The notes: generated by a model from the letters alone, not told the origin. A DNA stretch of 64,000 bases from CALREJ01 sp964533375 (GCA_964533375.1 CAZHLW010000001.1:620001-684000), one strand, 5' to 3'. Positions 41,752 to 50,920 are shown, numbered from the stretch's first letter. Program-made: numbers and translations.

Positions 41752-42864
41752 CTACCACTCAATCGCCCCGAATCCCTGACTCATTTTTCCGATCGGATCT
41801 GCCATACAGATGCCAGCTGCGGGAATGAGAATAACATCGCCCTTTTTCGGTGGCTCATATATTTCGTTATGTTTATTCCTGGGGCTTCTGTTCAACACAT
41901 TGCCGGCAGCAAAGCGAGCAAGCGCCGAGGGAATGGTACTGGAAAGAGTGTTACATCGCGTATCGGCGGCGTTGATAACGCGGAATTTGGTCAGAAGATA
42001 TTTGTTTACCTTTTCTAGAGACTTACGGGCATCTGCATCCAGTAATCGCATGATTTTCCAGTTCGCCTGATGCGGTACGCCAAACACTGCACGTTCGTGA
42101 TACTGCGGATCAGCCATCACACGATCCAGCGATTGAAAGAGTGCATCACTCATGAGAAGGCTGGCATTTTCGTACGCCTGTTCACCATCCATATGAAAAA
42201 TAGTTCTCTTGTTTGTTCTGCCCTGGAAATCCAGAACATCGGATTCTTCGAATGTAAAAATACCGGGCCCTTTGTAACCATTGGGCGGAGAAACATCTCT
42301 GGTTTCTGCAAACAACAATTGATGGCCATCATTCCCTTTATACAAACTCGTTGCAGTTGCATCTGCAGCAAAGAGAGGTCCCGTTGTTCGCTCAGCCGGA
42401 TTAATCATCAGATCAGGTGCTTCGACCGTTGCAACCAAAACATGCTTTCCATCCTCTATTTCATGACAGAGTCTTGCTGCGCGGGATACAATTTCCGGAA
42501 AGCCGGCACATCCATAGGATATGGCAATAATGCGCTTCTGAGTCAGATTAATTTCTTCATTTATAGCATCGGCAATGCTTTGTGGCTGATTCACATTCAG
42601 ATCATGATTTGTATGTACTAGCGCAATACCGCCAATGTCGCTGCGGGATAAGCCTGTTTTTTGCAAAAACTTCTTCACAACTTCCCTCGCTAAATCCTGT
42701 GGCGTACTGTCTTTTTTCAAAATAAAACGAGTCTCAGATCCCGTAGAATCCTGCACACGATCCGGTCGCATGTCGGCGTGAGCAGCAATGTGCTCATTTG
42801 TAAGAATGTCCAGATGTTCGCTGCCTTCGCCGTCGATAAAGTCCGTAAATGAAAGCTGACCCAT
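41752..42864 (-). CDS. 3-oxoacyl-ACP synthase III (KASIII/FabH-like)
   Basis: A 370-residue thiolase-fold condensing enzyme from ATG 42864 (MGQLSFTDFIDGEG). The catalytic triad of KASIII is present: Cys in ISYGCAGFPEIVSRA, His in GVPHQANWKIM and Asn in CNTLSSTIPSALARF. Such enzymes start chain synthesis by condensing acyl-CoA with malonyl-ACP, or transfer acyl groups in specialised metabolism. No FabD, FabF, FabG, FabZ or FabI gene is in the window, and CPR bacteria usually lack FASII, so this is more likely a specialised enzyme. It follows the second ACP gene by 43 nt on the same strand. Confidence 0.9.
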   Translation of the reverse strand: MGQLSFTDFIDGEGSEHLDILTNEHIAAHADMRPDRVQDSTGSETRFILKKDSTPQDLAREVVKKFLQKTGLSRSDIGGIALVHTNHDLNVNQPQSIADAINEEINLTQKRIIAISYGCAGFPEIVSRAARLCHEIEDGKHVLVATVEAPDLMINPAERTTGPLFAADATATSLYKGNDGHQLLFAETRDVSPPNGYKGPGIFTFEESDVLDFQGRTNKRTIFHMDGEQAYENASLLMSDALFQSLDRVMADPQYHERAVFGVPHQANWKIMRLLDADARKSLEKVNKYLLTKFRVINAADTRCNTLSSTIPSALARFAAGNVLNRSPRNKHNEIYEPPKKGDVILIPAAGICMADPIGKMSQGFGAIEW

Positions 42865-42907
42865 AGGACGGGTCAGCTTAGACGAATGGCGATGAATGTA
42901 AACAGAA

Positions 42908-43312
42908 TTACGCTTGCTCCACCTGCACACCTGCCAATTTTTTGTGGGCAGCGGTCACAAGATCTGCAACTGTAGGTTCGGGGAGAGGCTCATTTTCTTT
43001 TCCTTCCAAAGGTTTTCTGCGTCGGATACCAACATCGTCATTCTGATGACTCAATGCGCCTGTTACGGGAATTTGTCCATTCCAAAGGGCAAATATCTCC
43101 TCTTTAGTAACATTCACACCTCTTTTTCCCAAACTACAGACAATGTCCACAACGTCGATAGACTCCATGTCCAGAGCTTCTAGCTTTACATCTAAATCAA
43201 CTGCATCGGTATCAACTCCCTGCGATTCGGCAACAACTTCCATAATGATCGCACGCAAATCCATTCCATCAACATTTGCTTCAGGGGAGTGGCTTGTCAT
43301 TGTTTCAGGCAT
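42908..43312 (-). CDS. Acyl carrier protein with C-terminal extension
   Basis: A 134-residue protein starting at 43312 (MPETMTSHSPE) or 43300. ACP domain at about 18-85: IIMEVVAESQGVDTDAVDLD, then LEALDMESIDVVDIVCSL with Ser as the probable phosphopantetheine site (MESI instead of the classic DSL) and a helix after ITKEEIF-like VNVTKEEIF. A 40-residue tail follows, charged and helical (VADLVTAAHKKLAG), which may dock with its partner enzyme as in modular synthases. It is directly upstream of the KASIII gene. No phosphopantetheinyl transferase is nearby. Confidence 0.78.
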   Translation of the reverse strand: MPETMTSHSPEANVDGMDLRAIIMEVVAESQGVDTDAVDLDVKLEALDMESIDVVDIVCSLGKRGVNVTKEEIFALWNGQIPVTGALSHQNDDVGIRRRKPLEGKENEPLPEPTVADLVTAAHKKLAGVQVEQA

Positions 43313-43389
43313 ATATATTAAGAAGGAAAAATATAAAACCTTAAATACGGTATACAACTCACTCTATTTATTGTCAATAAATGACGACT

Positions 43390-45897
43390 TTACACCACAA
43401 AACTCACTAACTTCCCCGGCACATAAATCTCCTTTTTAATAGCGCCTTCCAAATATTTCTTCACATTCTCAATTTCCTTCGCTGCTGCAAGAATTTCTTC
43501 TTTCGAGGCACCGGACGACACTTCCACGTCGCCGCGCAGTTTTCCGTTCACTTGTACCGCAATCGTCATAGTTGATGATGCGAGCTTGGACGTATCGAAG
43601 GTCGGCCATGTTTGATCAATCACGAATCCCATGCTTCGAGCGTCCTCAGCATGACACAGAGTTAACCATAGTTCTTCTGCCAGGTGCGGTGCGAGTGGCG
43701 ACAGTAATTTTGCAATCGTCTTTGCGGTTTCGAGGTTGATAGCATCGCGCTTATCAAACACATTCATGCATTCCATCAGGGCGGCGATTGCCGTGTTGAA
43801 GTGCATTTTTTCCAGACCGTCCGTGACTGCTTTGATGGTTTTGTGCAGTGTGGTGATGACTTCTGCATCATCCACTGCATCAGCCTTGGACTTTTCTGTG
43901 AGGATTTTCCAGGCGCGCTGCACGAAGCGGGCGACTCCTTTTATTCCTGTGTCGCTCCAGTCTCCGCCATCGGTGAACGGACCCATGAACATCAGGTACA
44001 TGCGGAACACATCTGAACCGTGCCAGTCGACAAAGGTATCCGGACTCACCACATTGCCTTTGCTCTTACTCATTTTGGCTCCCTGATTCGTAATCAAACC
44101 CTGATGCACCAGGCACTGGAAGGGTTCTTCGTGCGAGACGAAACCGAAATCTTTCAGCGCCATCATCACGAAGCGGGCGTAAATGAGGTGCATAGTCGCG
44201 TGCTCCGGACCGCCAATGTAGATATCGACCGGCATCCATTTCTTTTCGAGAGTGGAATCGATGAACGTATCCGGATTACCTTCCATCAAATACCGCAGGT
44301 AGTAGAAACTGCTGCAGACGAAAGTATCCATCGTATCGAATTCCGGTACCCAGCCTTTGCCGAAAATGTTCTCCGTACGCTCGCGGAATTCTTTGGAATC
44401 GTAGAGAGGGGATTTTCCGGTCGGCTTGAATTCAACATCAGTCGGAAGCAACCACGGCAGATGTTCCTCGGGAATTTCATGTGCGTTGCCTTCGGGATCG
44501 TAGACAATAGGAATCGGTGCGCCCCAGTAGCGCTGGCGGCTCACTAGCCAGTCACGCAGGCGATAGTTAATGAGACCGCGGCCTTTCTCTTTACCTTCCA
44601 GCCACGCGATCATTTTCTTTTTGGCTTCGTCGACTTGAAGGCCATCAAGAAATTGTGAATTGATAAGCTCTCCATCTCCTGAATAACAACGTGTTCCACT
44701 TAAAACTCTTTCTTTCTCAGCTTGATAATGCCTATCAAGGTCATCACGCCCTTCCATTCGAACCGCATAAGCAGGATAAACATCTAAATGAAAATTCGTT
44801 TCCTTGGACGGATCAATGACACATGTAATAGGTAACCTGTAATTATTTGCAAAATCAAAATCTCTTTGATCGTGTCCAGGCACCGCCATCACCGCTCCGG
44901 TTCCATAATTCATCAGAGCATAATCCGCAATCCAGATCGGCAGCTTTTCGCCCGTGACCGGATGAATGGCATGCGCTCCGGTCGGCACACCGGTCTTTGT
45001 TTTTTCGAGCTCGACCTGCATCGCCGTTTTTTTCTTGGCTTGTTCACGATACGCACTGACTGATCCCCACTGATCCTTGGGCGTGATCTTTTCAACAAGC
45101 GGATGTTCGGGAGCGAGCACCACGTATGTCACACCAAATAATGTATCGGGTCGTGTGGTGAAAACGGTGATGACATCGTCAAAGCCGTCTATTGCAAACT
45201 TCACCTCGGCGCCTTCACTGCGACCGATCCAGTGCTGCTGCATCAGTTTGGTTTTCTCCGGCCAGTCGAGTGTGTCGAGTCCATCGAGCAATTTCTGCGA
45301 ATATTTCGAGATATTCCAGAACCACTGCTTGAGAGATTTCTGAATGACTTCCGTGCCACAACGCTCACAGCAACCGTCCTTCACCTGTTCGTTGGCAAGA
45401 ACCGTCTGATCCTTCGGGCACCAGTTCACATTCCCCTCTTTCTGGTACGCGAGATCGTGCTTGTGCATTTGCAGAAACAGCCACTGCGTCCACTTGTAGT
45501 ACGCAGGATCTGTCGTGTTGACCATTTTCTTCCAGTCGTACATGCAGCCCATTTTGGACAGCTGTTCGATCATCGTCTCGACGTTCTTCTTGATGGATTC
45601 AGACGGCTTCACACCGGTTTTGATCGCGTAGTTTTCTGCAGGGAGTCCAAAGGCATCGAAGCCCATTGGCGCGAAGACATCTTTTCCGAGCATCCGCTGA
45701 TACCGCGCAAAGCTGTCTGCCGGCGCGTAGTTGTACCAGTGACCGACGTGCAGTTTATCTCCACTCGGATACGGGAACATCACCATGGCGTAGTACGGAT
45801 TTTTCGCGTTCACAAGGTCCGTCTCATACGCCTTGGCCTCCGCCCAGGCTTTCTGCCACTTGGCCTCAACCGCCGATGGATTATAGTCCTGCGACAT
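43390..45897 (-). CDS. leuS: Leucyl-tRNA synthetase
   Basis: An 835-residue class I synthetase. The start at 45897 (MSQDYNPSAVEAKWQKAWAE) is typical; the frame extends 34 codons upstream without family similarity. Class I motifs FPYPSGDKLHVGHWYNY (HIGH) and GAKMSKSKGNVV (KMSKS) are present, with a zinc-type Cys cluster (WCPKDQ ... CCERCGTE) and the CP1 editing domain (TTRPDTLFGVTYVVLAPEHP and LPIWIADYALMNYGTGAVMAVPGHDQRD). The C-terminal anticodon-binding domain ends in VQVNGKLRGDVEV. Family-normal length (about 860). Confidence 0.97.
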   Translation of the reverse strand: MSQDYNPSAVEAKWQKAWAEAKAYETDLVNAKNPYYAMVMFPYPSGDKLHVGHWYNYAPADSFARYQRMLGKDVFAPMGFDAFGLPAENYAIKTGVKPSESIKKNVETMIEQLSKMGCMYDWKKMVNTTDPAYYKWTQWLFLQMHKHDLAYQKEGNVNWCPKDQTVLANEQVKDGCCERCGTEVIQKSLKQWFWNISKYSQKLLDGLDTLDWPEKTKLMQQHWIGRSEGAEVKFAIDGFDDVITVFTTRPDTLFGVTYVVLAPEHPLVEKITPKDQWGSVSAYREQAKKKTAMQVELEKTKTGVPTGAHAIHPVTGEKLPIWIADYALMNYGTGAVMAVPGHDQRDFDFANNYRLPITCVIDPSKETNFHLDVYPAYAVRMEGRDDLDRHYQAEKERVLSGTRCYSGDGELINSQFLDGLQVDEAKKKMIAWLEGKEKGRGLINYRLRDWLVSRQRYWGAPIPIVYDPEGNAHEIPEEHLPWLLPTDVEFKPTGKSPLYDSKEFRERTENIFGKGWVPEFDTMDTFVCSSFYYLRYLMEGNPDTFIDSTLEKKWMPVDIYIGGPEHATMHLIYARFVMMALKDFGFVSHEEPFQCLVHQGLITNQGAKMSKSKGNVVSPDTFVDWHGSDVFRMYLMFMGPFTDGGDWSDTGIKGVARFVQRAWKILTEKSKADAVDDAEVITTLHKTIKAVTDGLEKMHFNTAIAALMECMNVFDKRDAINLETAKTIAKLLSPLAPHLAEELWLTLCHAEDARSMGFVIDQTWPTFDTSKLASSTMTIAVQVNGKLRGDVEVSSGASKEEILAAAKEIENVKKYLEGAIKKEIYVPGKLVSFVV

Positions 45898-46020
45898 CGC
45901 GCGAAGTATACAGAGAGCTTTAGGAAGCGACAAATGCGACCTTTGTCTACTTCGGCCTGCTGCATCGTTTACAGGAAGGCAAAGAGTGAAATACTGCATG
46001 CAACTTTTCCCCCTCTTTCT

Positions 46021-46230
46021 ATGGACTCAGAATTCGGTTCCGGATATGCATCCCATGCAGCTGACTACGAAAGTACCGCTCATGCGACAGAATCAAGTCG
46101 CCACGAAGAACCTGATCCAGTTTGTCTGGAGCCGGATAGAGTTCTGACGACGTTTGAGGAATTGCTGCTGAAATATTCTCATGCTGATCATCACTTCTCT
46201 GAACCCGATCCAAAACTACCTGAGTCATAA
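46021..46230 (+). CDS. Possible small acidic protein
   Basis: A 69-codon frame from ATG 46021 (MDSEFGSGYASHAADYES), His/Glu/Asp-rich and hydrophilic, ending in KLPES. The frame stays open upstream because it runs antisense to leuS. I see no -10 box or SD at the ATG and no family resemblance, so it may not be a gene. It lies 123 nt from the divergent leuS start. Confidence 0.35.
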   Translation: MDSEFGSGYASHAADYESTAHATESSRHEEPDPVCLEPDRVLTTFEELLLKYSHADHHFSEPDPKLPES

Positions 46231-46307
46231 TCAGTTCCGGGTGCTTTGTTTTTTGTTGTATGAAAGAGAAAAAATGACTATTACTTCACTTCAGCACCGG
46301 CAGGACT

Positions 46308-46335
46308 TTGACACAGAATAACGCTGTGGAATACT
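46308..46335 (+). promoter_or_regulatory. Promoter upstream of a small gene
   Basis: A perfect TTGACA (46308-46313), 16-nt spacer and AATACT (46330-46335), giving a leader of about 22 nt before the ATG at 46364. Confidence 0.65.
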
Positions 46336-46363
46336 GCGGCAATTTATTTTATTCCTTTACTCT

Positions 46364-46555
46364 ATGAATCAGTCTCTAGAAGGCCAGACGATTGAAGACA
46401 ATACCATTTTCGAGCAGCTCATTACTAAATCCAGTGGAAAGAGGCCTGAGACAGACACCAATGCAGGGGTAAATCTTCTGGAAATCCTCGATAGAGAGCA
46501 TGATGAATTGATGATGATGTCGAGGGTTGCGGGAGGAAATTCCAATCTGGGTTGA
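46364..46555 (+). CDS. Small soluble protein of unknown function
   Basis: A 63-residue frame beginning MNQSLEGQTIEDNTIF, acidic and helix-rich (NLLEILDREHDELMMMSRV). No family is recognised. Support comes from a consensus promoter about 30 nt upstream and from the absence of an alternative frame; no SD is seen. Located 83 nt ahead of der, which has its own -10. Confidence 0.5.
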   Translation: MNQSLEGQTIEDNTIFEQLITKSSGKRPETDTNAGVNLLEILDREHDELMMMSRVAGGNSNLG

Positions 46556-46638
46556 ACCTAAAGGTAGTACTAAAACCATGTAAAACACCGTAAAAGGTAT
46601 GAACCGATCGTGCTGCATCTGCTACACTGTCGGTTCAT

Positions 46639-47985
46639 ATGGCCCGCCTTCCGACCGTCGCCATTATCGGCCGCCCGAATACGGGAAAGTCCACCCTGTT
46701 TAACCGCATGGTGGGACGCCGTCGCGCCATTGAAAGCGATATTGCGGGAACCACACGCGACCATGTTGTGTACAAAATCGAAGGCGAAGAAATGGATTAT
46801 CTGCTGCTGGATACCGGCGGAATTGGCGGGGGATCGACTGACACCGACCTGGAAGACGACGTTGCGGCGCAGTCGATCGTTGCGCTGTCTTCCTGTGACC
46901 TCATTCTCTTTACCATCAACAGCAAAGAGGAACTAACTGCAAGCGATGCAGCAGTGGTGGAGATGCTCCGCAAAAGCAAGAAGTCGCATGTACCGGTTAT
47001 TCTGGTTGCGACCAAGTGCGACCGACCGGATATCATTGATGAATTGCTGCCGCAGTACTACGCGCTCGGAATTAGTGAGGAGGTGATTGGCGTGAGTGCG
47101 GTACACAGAACGGGTGTGACAGAACTGGAAGATGCGATTGTGAAGTATCTGAAGTCCATGCATTTCAAAAAACTGCCGAAGGAAGAAATGGAAAATACGA
47201 ATCCTCCGCGCATTGCAATTATCGGGAAACCAAACGTCGGAAAGAGTTCTGTTATCAATGCTCTCATGAGTGATCCGCAGCGCGCGCTTTCCTCACGCAT
47301 TGTGTCGGATATTCCGGGAACAACACGCGATTCCTCGGATACTATCGTCCGGCATGAAGAGAAGGATTATATTTTTGTGGATACAGCCGGACTGCGCCGC
47401 AAGGCCAGGGTGGAAGAGGATCTTGAGTATCTGAGCAATGTGAAAAGTATCCAGGCAATGGCTGATAGCGATGTGACAGTCCTGATGCTGGATGCCACGG
47501 AAGTGGTGAGCAAGCAGGACAAGCGCATTGCGAACCTCGCGATCACGGAAGGGAAAGGCATCATTCTTGTCATCAATAAATGTGACCAGATGGACGGACC
47601 GACGCGCAAAGAAAAGGAACTCGAAGTCCGCGGCGCTTTCCCATTCTGCCGCTACGCCCCTCTCCTCTTTACATCGGCGGTGACGCGTGAAAATCTGCCG
47701 AAGCTCTTTTTGCTGATCGACTCCGTTGCCCGCAACCGCGTCCGCCGTATTCCAACCAAAGAACTGCTGAGATGGTACGAGGGCGCTGTGCACCACATTC
47801 CTGCGCGCCAGCTTGGAAAGAGCAAGTTCATCACTCAGGCGGAAGAAGTGCCGCCCACGTTTGTCATCTTCGTGAAAAATCCGCGCGATGTAGGTGTGTC
47901 GCAGCTGCGATTTTTGGACAATAACATCCGCGAAGTGTTCTCGTTTGAGGGAACGCCGATCCGGTGGATTACGAAAGAGGGTTGA
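46639..47985 (+). CDS. der: GTPase Der (EngA), ribosome assembly
   Basis: A 448-residue GTPase with two tandem G domains, needed for maturation of the 50S subunit. First G1 GRPNTGKST and G3 DTGGIG, with TKCD as G4; second G1 GKPNVGKSS, G3 DTAGLRRKA and G4 NKCD; then the C-terminal KH-like domain (about 360-440: VRRIPTKELLRWYEGAV ... FVKNPRDVGVSQLRFLDNNI). All G motifs appear intact. TACACT lies 10 nt before the ATG. Confidence 0.97.
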   Translation: MARLPTVAIIGRPNTGKSTLFNRMVGRRRAIESDIAGTTRDHVVYKIEGEEMDYLLLDTGGIGGGSTDTDLEDDVAAQSIVALSSCDLILFTINSKEELTASDAAVVEMLRKSKKSHVPVILVATKCDRPDIIDELLPQYYALGISEEVIGVSAVHRTGVTELEDAIVKYLKSMHFKKLPKEEMENTNPPRIAIIGKPNVGKSSVINALMSDPQRALSSRIVSDIPGTTRDSSDTIVRHEEKDYIFVDTAGLRRKARVEEDLEYLSNVKSIQAMADSDVTVLMLDATEVVSKQDKRIANLAITEGKGIILVINKCDQMDGPTRKEKELEVRGAFPFCRYAPLLFTSAVTRENLPKLFLLIDSVARNRVRRIPTKELLRWYEGAVHHIPARQLGKSKFITQAEEVPPTFVIFVKNPRDVGVSQLRFLDNNIREVFSFEGTPIRWITKEG

Positions 47986-47990
47986 TGCAA

Positions 47991-48076
47991 TTGATAATTG
48001 AAAATGAAAAATTGATAATTATGGATTTTCTTTTTTCATAAATAATTTTCAATTATCAATTCTCAATTTTCAATTA
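47991..48076. repeat. AT-rich inverted repeat between der and the TMTC-like gene
   Basis: TTGATAATTGAAAAT at 47991-48005 is the perfect reverse complement of 48045-48059, with a 39-nt loop that includes further copies of the word (ATTGATAATTATGG) and a poly-T run. The right end continues as TCTCAATTTTCAATTAAG, part of which forms a -10 box (TAAGAT, 48075-48080). Confidence 0.8.
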
Positions 48077-48086
48077 AGATAGCTTC

Positions 48087-49964
48087 ATGTCCCGAAAAAC
48101 CGTCATTGGCGTTATCATCGGATTTTTTGCTGCTACTTTTGCCGTCTACGGTCTGTCGCTCGGGAATAATTTCGTCGCATGGGACGATAATTACTTGATT
48201 GTATCTAATCCCATCATCAAAGGATTTTCGTGGGAGAATACGGTAAACGCGTTTACGTCGTACGATCCGGAATTGTACGATCCGCTGATTTTCATTGTGT
48301 ACCAGTTCAACTACGCAATCGGCGGGATTGATCCGTTCATGTTCCACTTTACCAATCTCGTCCTGCATACGCTCAACGCACTCTGCCTGTGCTGGCTGCT
48401 TTTTGTGTTGATGAAGAAACGCTGGCTCGCGCTACTTGGCGGACTGCTTTTTGCCGTTCATCCACTGAATACCGAAGCAGTGTCGTGGGCGGCGGCTTTG
48501 AAAGATGTGCTCTCCACGTTCTTCTTCCTGACATCGATCCTTGCGTATCTGCAGTACCGTGATGATGGTGAGCGGAGATGGCTTTTGTATGCAGTGAGTC
48601 TTGTGCTTTTCCTGCTGGGACTTTTGTCCAAAGTAATGGTCCTCACACTCCCTGTTGTTCTTCTTCTTATTGATGTTCTGCAAAACAGGCGCTTCAGCAA
48701 AACGATGCTCCTGGAAAAAATTCCCTACGTCATCTTGTCGATTATCTTCGGCATTGTCGCACTGTTTGGAAAGCAGGATGTTGTACTGGAATCCAGCACA
48801 CTGGAAAAGATTCTCATGGCTGCAAAAAGTACGATGTTCTATCCATGGGCTTATCTGTGGCCGACGCGCCTTTCTGTTTTGTACCCATACTCGGATGCCA
48901 TCACGCTTGCATCACCCGCTTTCTTCGTGCCAGTGATACTCGTCATAGCTTCATTGGCTGTGATGGTTCTTTTCTTCCATCGATACCGTACCATCAGCAT
49001 CGGCATTGCGCTGTATTTGCTGACACTCATCCCAACATTCTTCAACTTCGCAAAAGGCGGTTATGCGTACGTCGCATCAGATCGCTACGTCTATATTCCA
49101 CAGATTGGTTTGTTGCTCATTCTTCTTTACATCGTCGATCGATTAATACAGCAATCATCGCTCAGGCAAAAAAAGATCATTGTGATGAGTGCAGCCGGCA
49201 TTGTAATCGTCACTCTCGGAATCCTGGCGCACCGGCAATCCCTCACCTGGAAAAATACGGAAACGCTTTTCCTGCAAACCCTGAAGTATCACCCCGATGC
49301 GCAGGCTGCGCGGTTGAATTTGGGGTACGTGTACCGTGAATCAGGGTTGTATGAGAAATCTCTTGAGCAGTTAAACATCGCCATTGCCCGCGAACCAGCC
49401 AATGCGCTGGCGTACGTCAACATCGGCCAAGTCTACGAAAAGCAGTATCGCACGGATGATGCCATCGCCGCTTACAAAAAAGCGATTGAAGTGAATGCCA
49501 AAGAGCGCGATGCGTACATGAGTCTGGGAATGCTGTATGAACGTCAGGGAAAAATTGATGATGCACTCGCGCTCTACAAAGAAGTGGAGAAAATCAATCC
49601 CCTCTATGCGCCCGTCTACAATAATCTGGGGTCTGTCTACATGCAGAAAAACGATGTGACCAACGCAAAAGCCGCATATAAAAAAGCAGTGGAGATTAAT
49701 CCGTACTATGCCGATGCACACTTCAATCTTGCCTTCATTCTGGCAAAAGAAGGGGATCTGAACGGCGCTGCGCAAGAATATGAATCCACGCTCTCACTGG
49801 AAGGAGACAAAGTGGAAACGCTCACAACACTTGCGAGTCTGTATGCGGAGTTAAACAAAACTGGGGAAACTGTCAGCACACTTCAGCGCATTCTAAAAAT
49901 CGATCCTGCAAATGCGTTCGCACTGCGGTTTATGAATGCGATTGAGGAAAGTGGGTTGCAGTAA
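48087..49964 (+). CDS. TMTC-like membrane glycosyltransferase with TPR repeats
   Basis: A 625-residue protein. The N-terminal two thirds has about ten transmembrane helices with the TMTC/PMT-like first loop NNFVAWDDNYLIVSNPIIKG (the acidic pair near the first helix), YDPLIFIVYQFNYAIGGIDP and LFAVHPLNTEAVSW. The last 230 residues are about six tetratricopeptide repeats (QAARLNLGYVYRESGLYEKS, ALAYVNIGQVYEKQYRTDDA, AYMSLGMLYERQGKIDDA, VYNNLGSVYMQKNDVTNA and so on). Eukaryotic TMTC proteins O-mannosylate proteins; here it could glycosylate surface proteins. TAAGAT is 6 nt before the ATG, suggesting a leaderless mRNA. Confidence 0.85.
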   Translation: MSRKTVIGVIIGFFAATFAVYGLSLGNNFVAWDDNYLIVSNPIIKGFSWENTVNAFTSYDPELYDPLIFIVYQFNYAIGGIDPFMFHFTNLVLHTLNALCLCWLLFVLMKKRWLALLGGLLFAVHPLNTEAVSWAAALKDVLSTFFFLTSILAYLQYRDDGERRWLLYAVSLVLFLLGLLSKVMVLTLPVVLLLIDVLQNRRFSKTMLLEKIPYVILSIIFGIVALFGKQDVVLESSTLEKILMAAKSTMFYPWAYLWPTRLSVLYPYSDAITLASPAFFVPVILVIASLAVMVLFFHRYRTISIGIALYLLTLIPTFFNFAKGGYAYVASDRYVYIPQIGLLLILLYIVDRLIQQSSLRQKKIIVMSAAGIVIVTLGILAHRQSLTWKNTETLFLQTLKYHPDAQAARLNLGYVYRESGLYEKSLEQLNIAIAREPANALAYVNIGQVYEKQYRTDDAIAAYKKAIEVNAKERDAYMSLGMLYERQGKIDDALALYKEVEKINPLYAPVYNNLGSVYMQKNDVTNAKAAYKKAVEINPYYADAHFNLAFILAKEGDLNGAAQEYESTLSLEGDKVETLTTLASLYAELNKTGETVSTLQRILKIDPANAFALRFMNAIEESGLQ

Positions 49965-49975
49965 GATTTTTGCCT

Positions 49976-50324
49976 CACCCTTCGAGTCTCTCAGGGTAAA
50001 CCCCTAACCCCTCTCCAAAGTCATCCCACTGCCGCGGGAGAGGAGTGTTTTGGTTACTAATAAAATAAACAATTTCCTTATTGAAATCGCCTCATGACAT
50101 TTTGTAGGACACTGCAAAGGAATGTTCACGATGAAGAGTGCGACGTCTTGAGTTGGCTACCATAAGGCGATTTCCGCATGCTCTCGGCGGAGGGATTCAG
50201 GGGATTGATAAGGGAGACAAAGGGAACCGTGCGGCGTTTCCCTTTATCCCCCTTATCGGGAAAAAACAGAAAACAGCGTGAAACAGGCGTAAAACCAAAC
50301 CACCCTTCGACGAGCTCAGGGTGA
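49976..50324. repeat. Repeat-rich intergenic stretch of 365 nt
   Basis: It holds four elements and no gene. (1) A degenerate CCCTTCGAGTCTCTCAGGGT palindrome at 49978-49997. (2) GAAATCGCCTCATG at 50083-50096 inverted at 50161-50174, a 92-nt MITE-like unit. (3) GATAAGGGAGACAAAGGGAA (50207-50226) against TTTCCCTTTATCCCCCTTAT (50237-50256), a strong stem after a 10-nt loop. (4) CACCCTTCGACGAGCTCAGG followed by GTGA at 50301-50324. Confidence 0.75.
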
Positions 50325-50329
50325 CACGT

Positions 50330-50920
50330 TTATCCCCTTCCCTCCTTCTTTTCCACAACCCGTCCGTCTTCGCGGATCGGAAGCGGGAAGGCGCGGATGG
50401 CCGTTTCCAATTTATCGAGCAGAAGAGCGGGGTCATCATCAAACACCATGTTCGGCGGAATCGAGCGCTTGCAGAGTTCTTCAATAATATGCGGAATTGC
50501 GTTGCTGATACCACCGGAGTTCGTGAGGATACCGATCGGGCGGCCTTCGTCGTAGGCGATGGTCAGTTCATTCAATGTTCCGACACCGCCACCAATGATG
50601 ATGACGCCGTCTGCGGAGCGGATATTGATGATGTCGCGTTCCATGAATCCCATGCCGGTATAAATGAGCATGTCGTGATCATGCGGCGACATGTATTCGT
50701 GCACGTGCTGATGTTCGGAAAAAGCCGGGGAAATACCAACAGAAAATCCGCCTGATTCCTTGCAGCCGATAAGAGCATCGTTTGGCAATCCCGGACAGGC
50801 ACCATTGATGAAAATGTGTCCGCGCTTTGCGATTTCTTCACCAAGTTTGCGTGCTTTTGCACGGGCGGATGCATCAAGAGTCTGCGGACCGCTGGCGGAA
50901 CCCATCACCCCGATTTTCAT
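50330..50920 (-). CDS. LOG-family (SLOG) nucleotide-binding protein
   Basis: A 196-residue Rossmann-like protein. The start at 50920 (MKIGVMGSASGPQTLDAS) is chosen for similarity to the family. Family motifs IGVMGSASG (N-terminal loop), FINGACPGLPNDALIG and the PGGxGTxxE-like IIIGGGVGTLNELTIAYDEG are present. LOG proteins release cytokinin-like bases from nucleotides or bind nucleotides; CPR function is unknown. The preceding 84 bases of open frame are not used. It lies 142 nt from the mltG end, downstream on the same strand. Confidence 0.85.
   Translation of the reverse strand: MKIGVMGSASGPQTLDASARAKARKLGEEIAKRGHIFINGACPGLPNDALIGCKESGGFSVGISPAFSEHQHVHEYMSPHDHDMLIYTGMGFMERDIINIRSADGVIIIGGGVGTLNELTIAYDEGRPIGILTNSGGISNAIPHIIEELCKRSIPPNMVFDDDPALLLDKLETAIRAFPLPIREDGRVVEKKEGRG

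Noticed and set aside
45937..45962. Second tRNA-Tyr fragment (TTTGTCTACTTCGG)
   Set aside because: A 14-nt match to the tRNA-Tyr gene is expected by chance in a window of this size, and no tRNA arms surround it.
45232..46020. Upstream extension of the small gene at 46021
   Set aside because: The open frame runs antisense through leuS and has no features of a protein.
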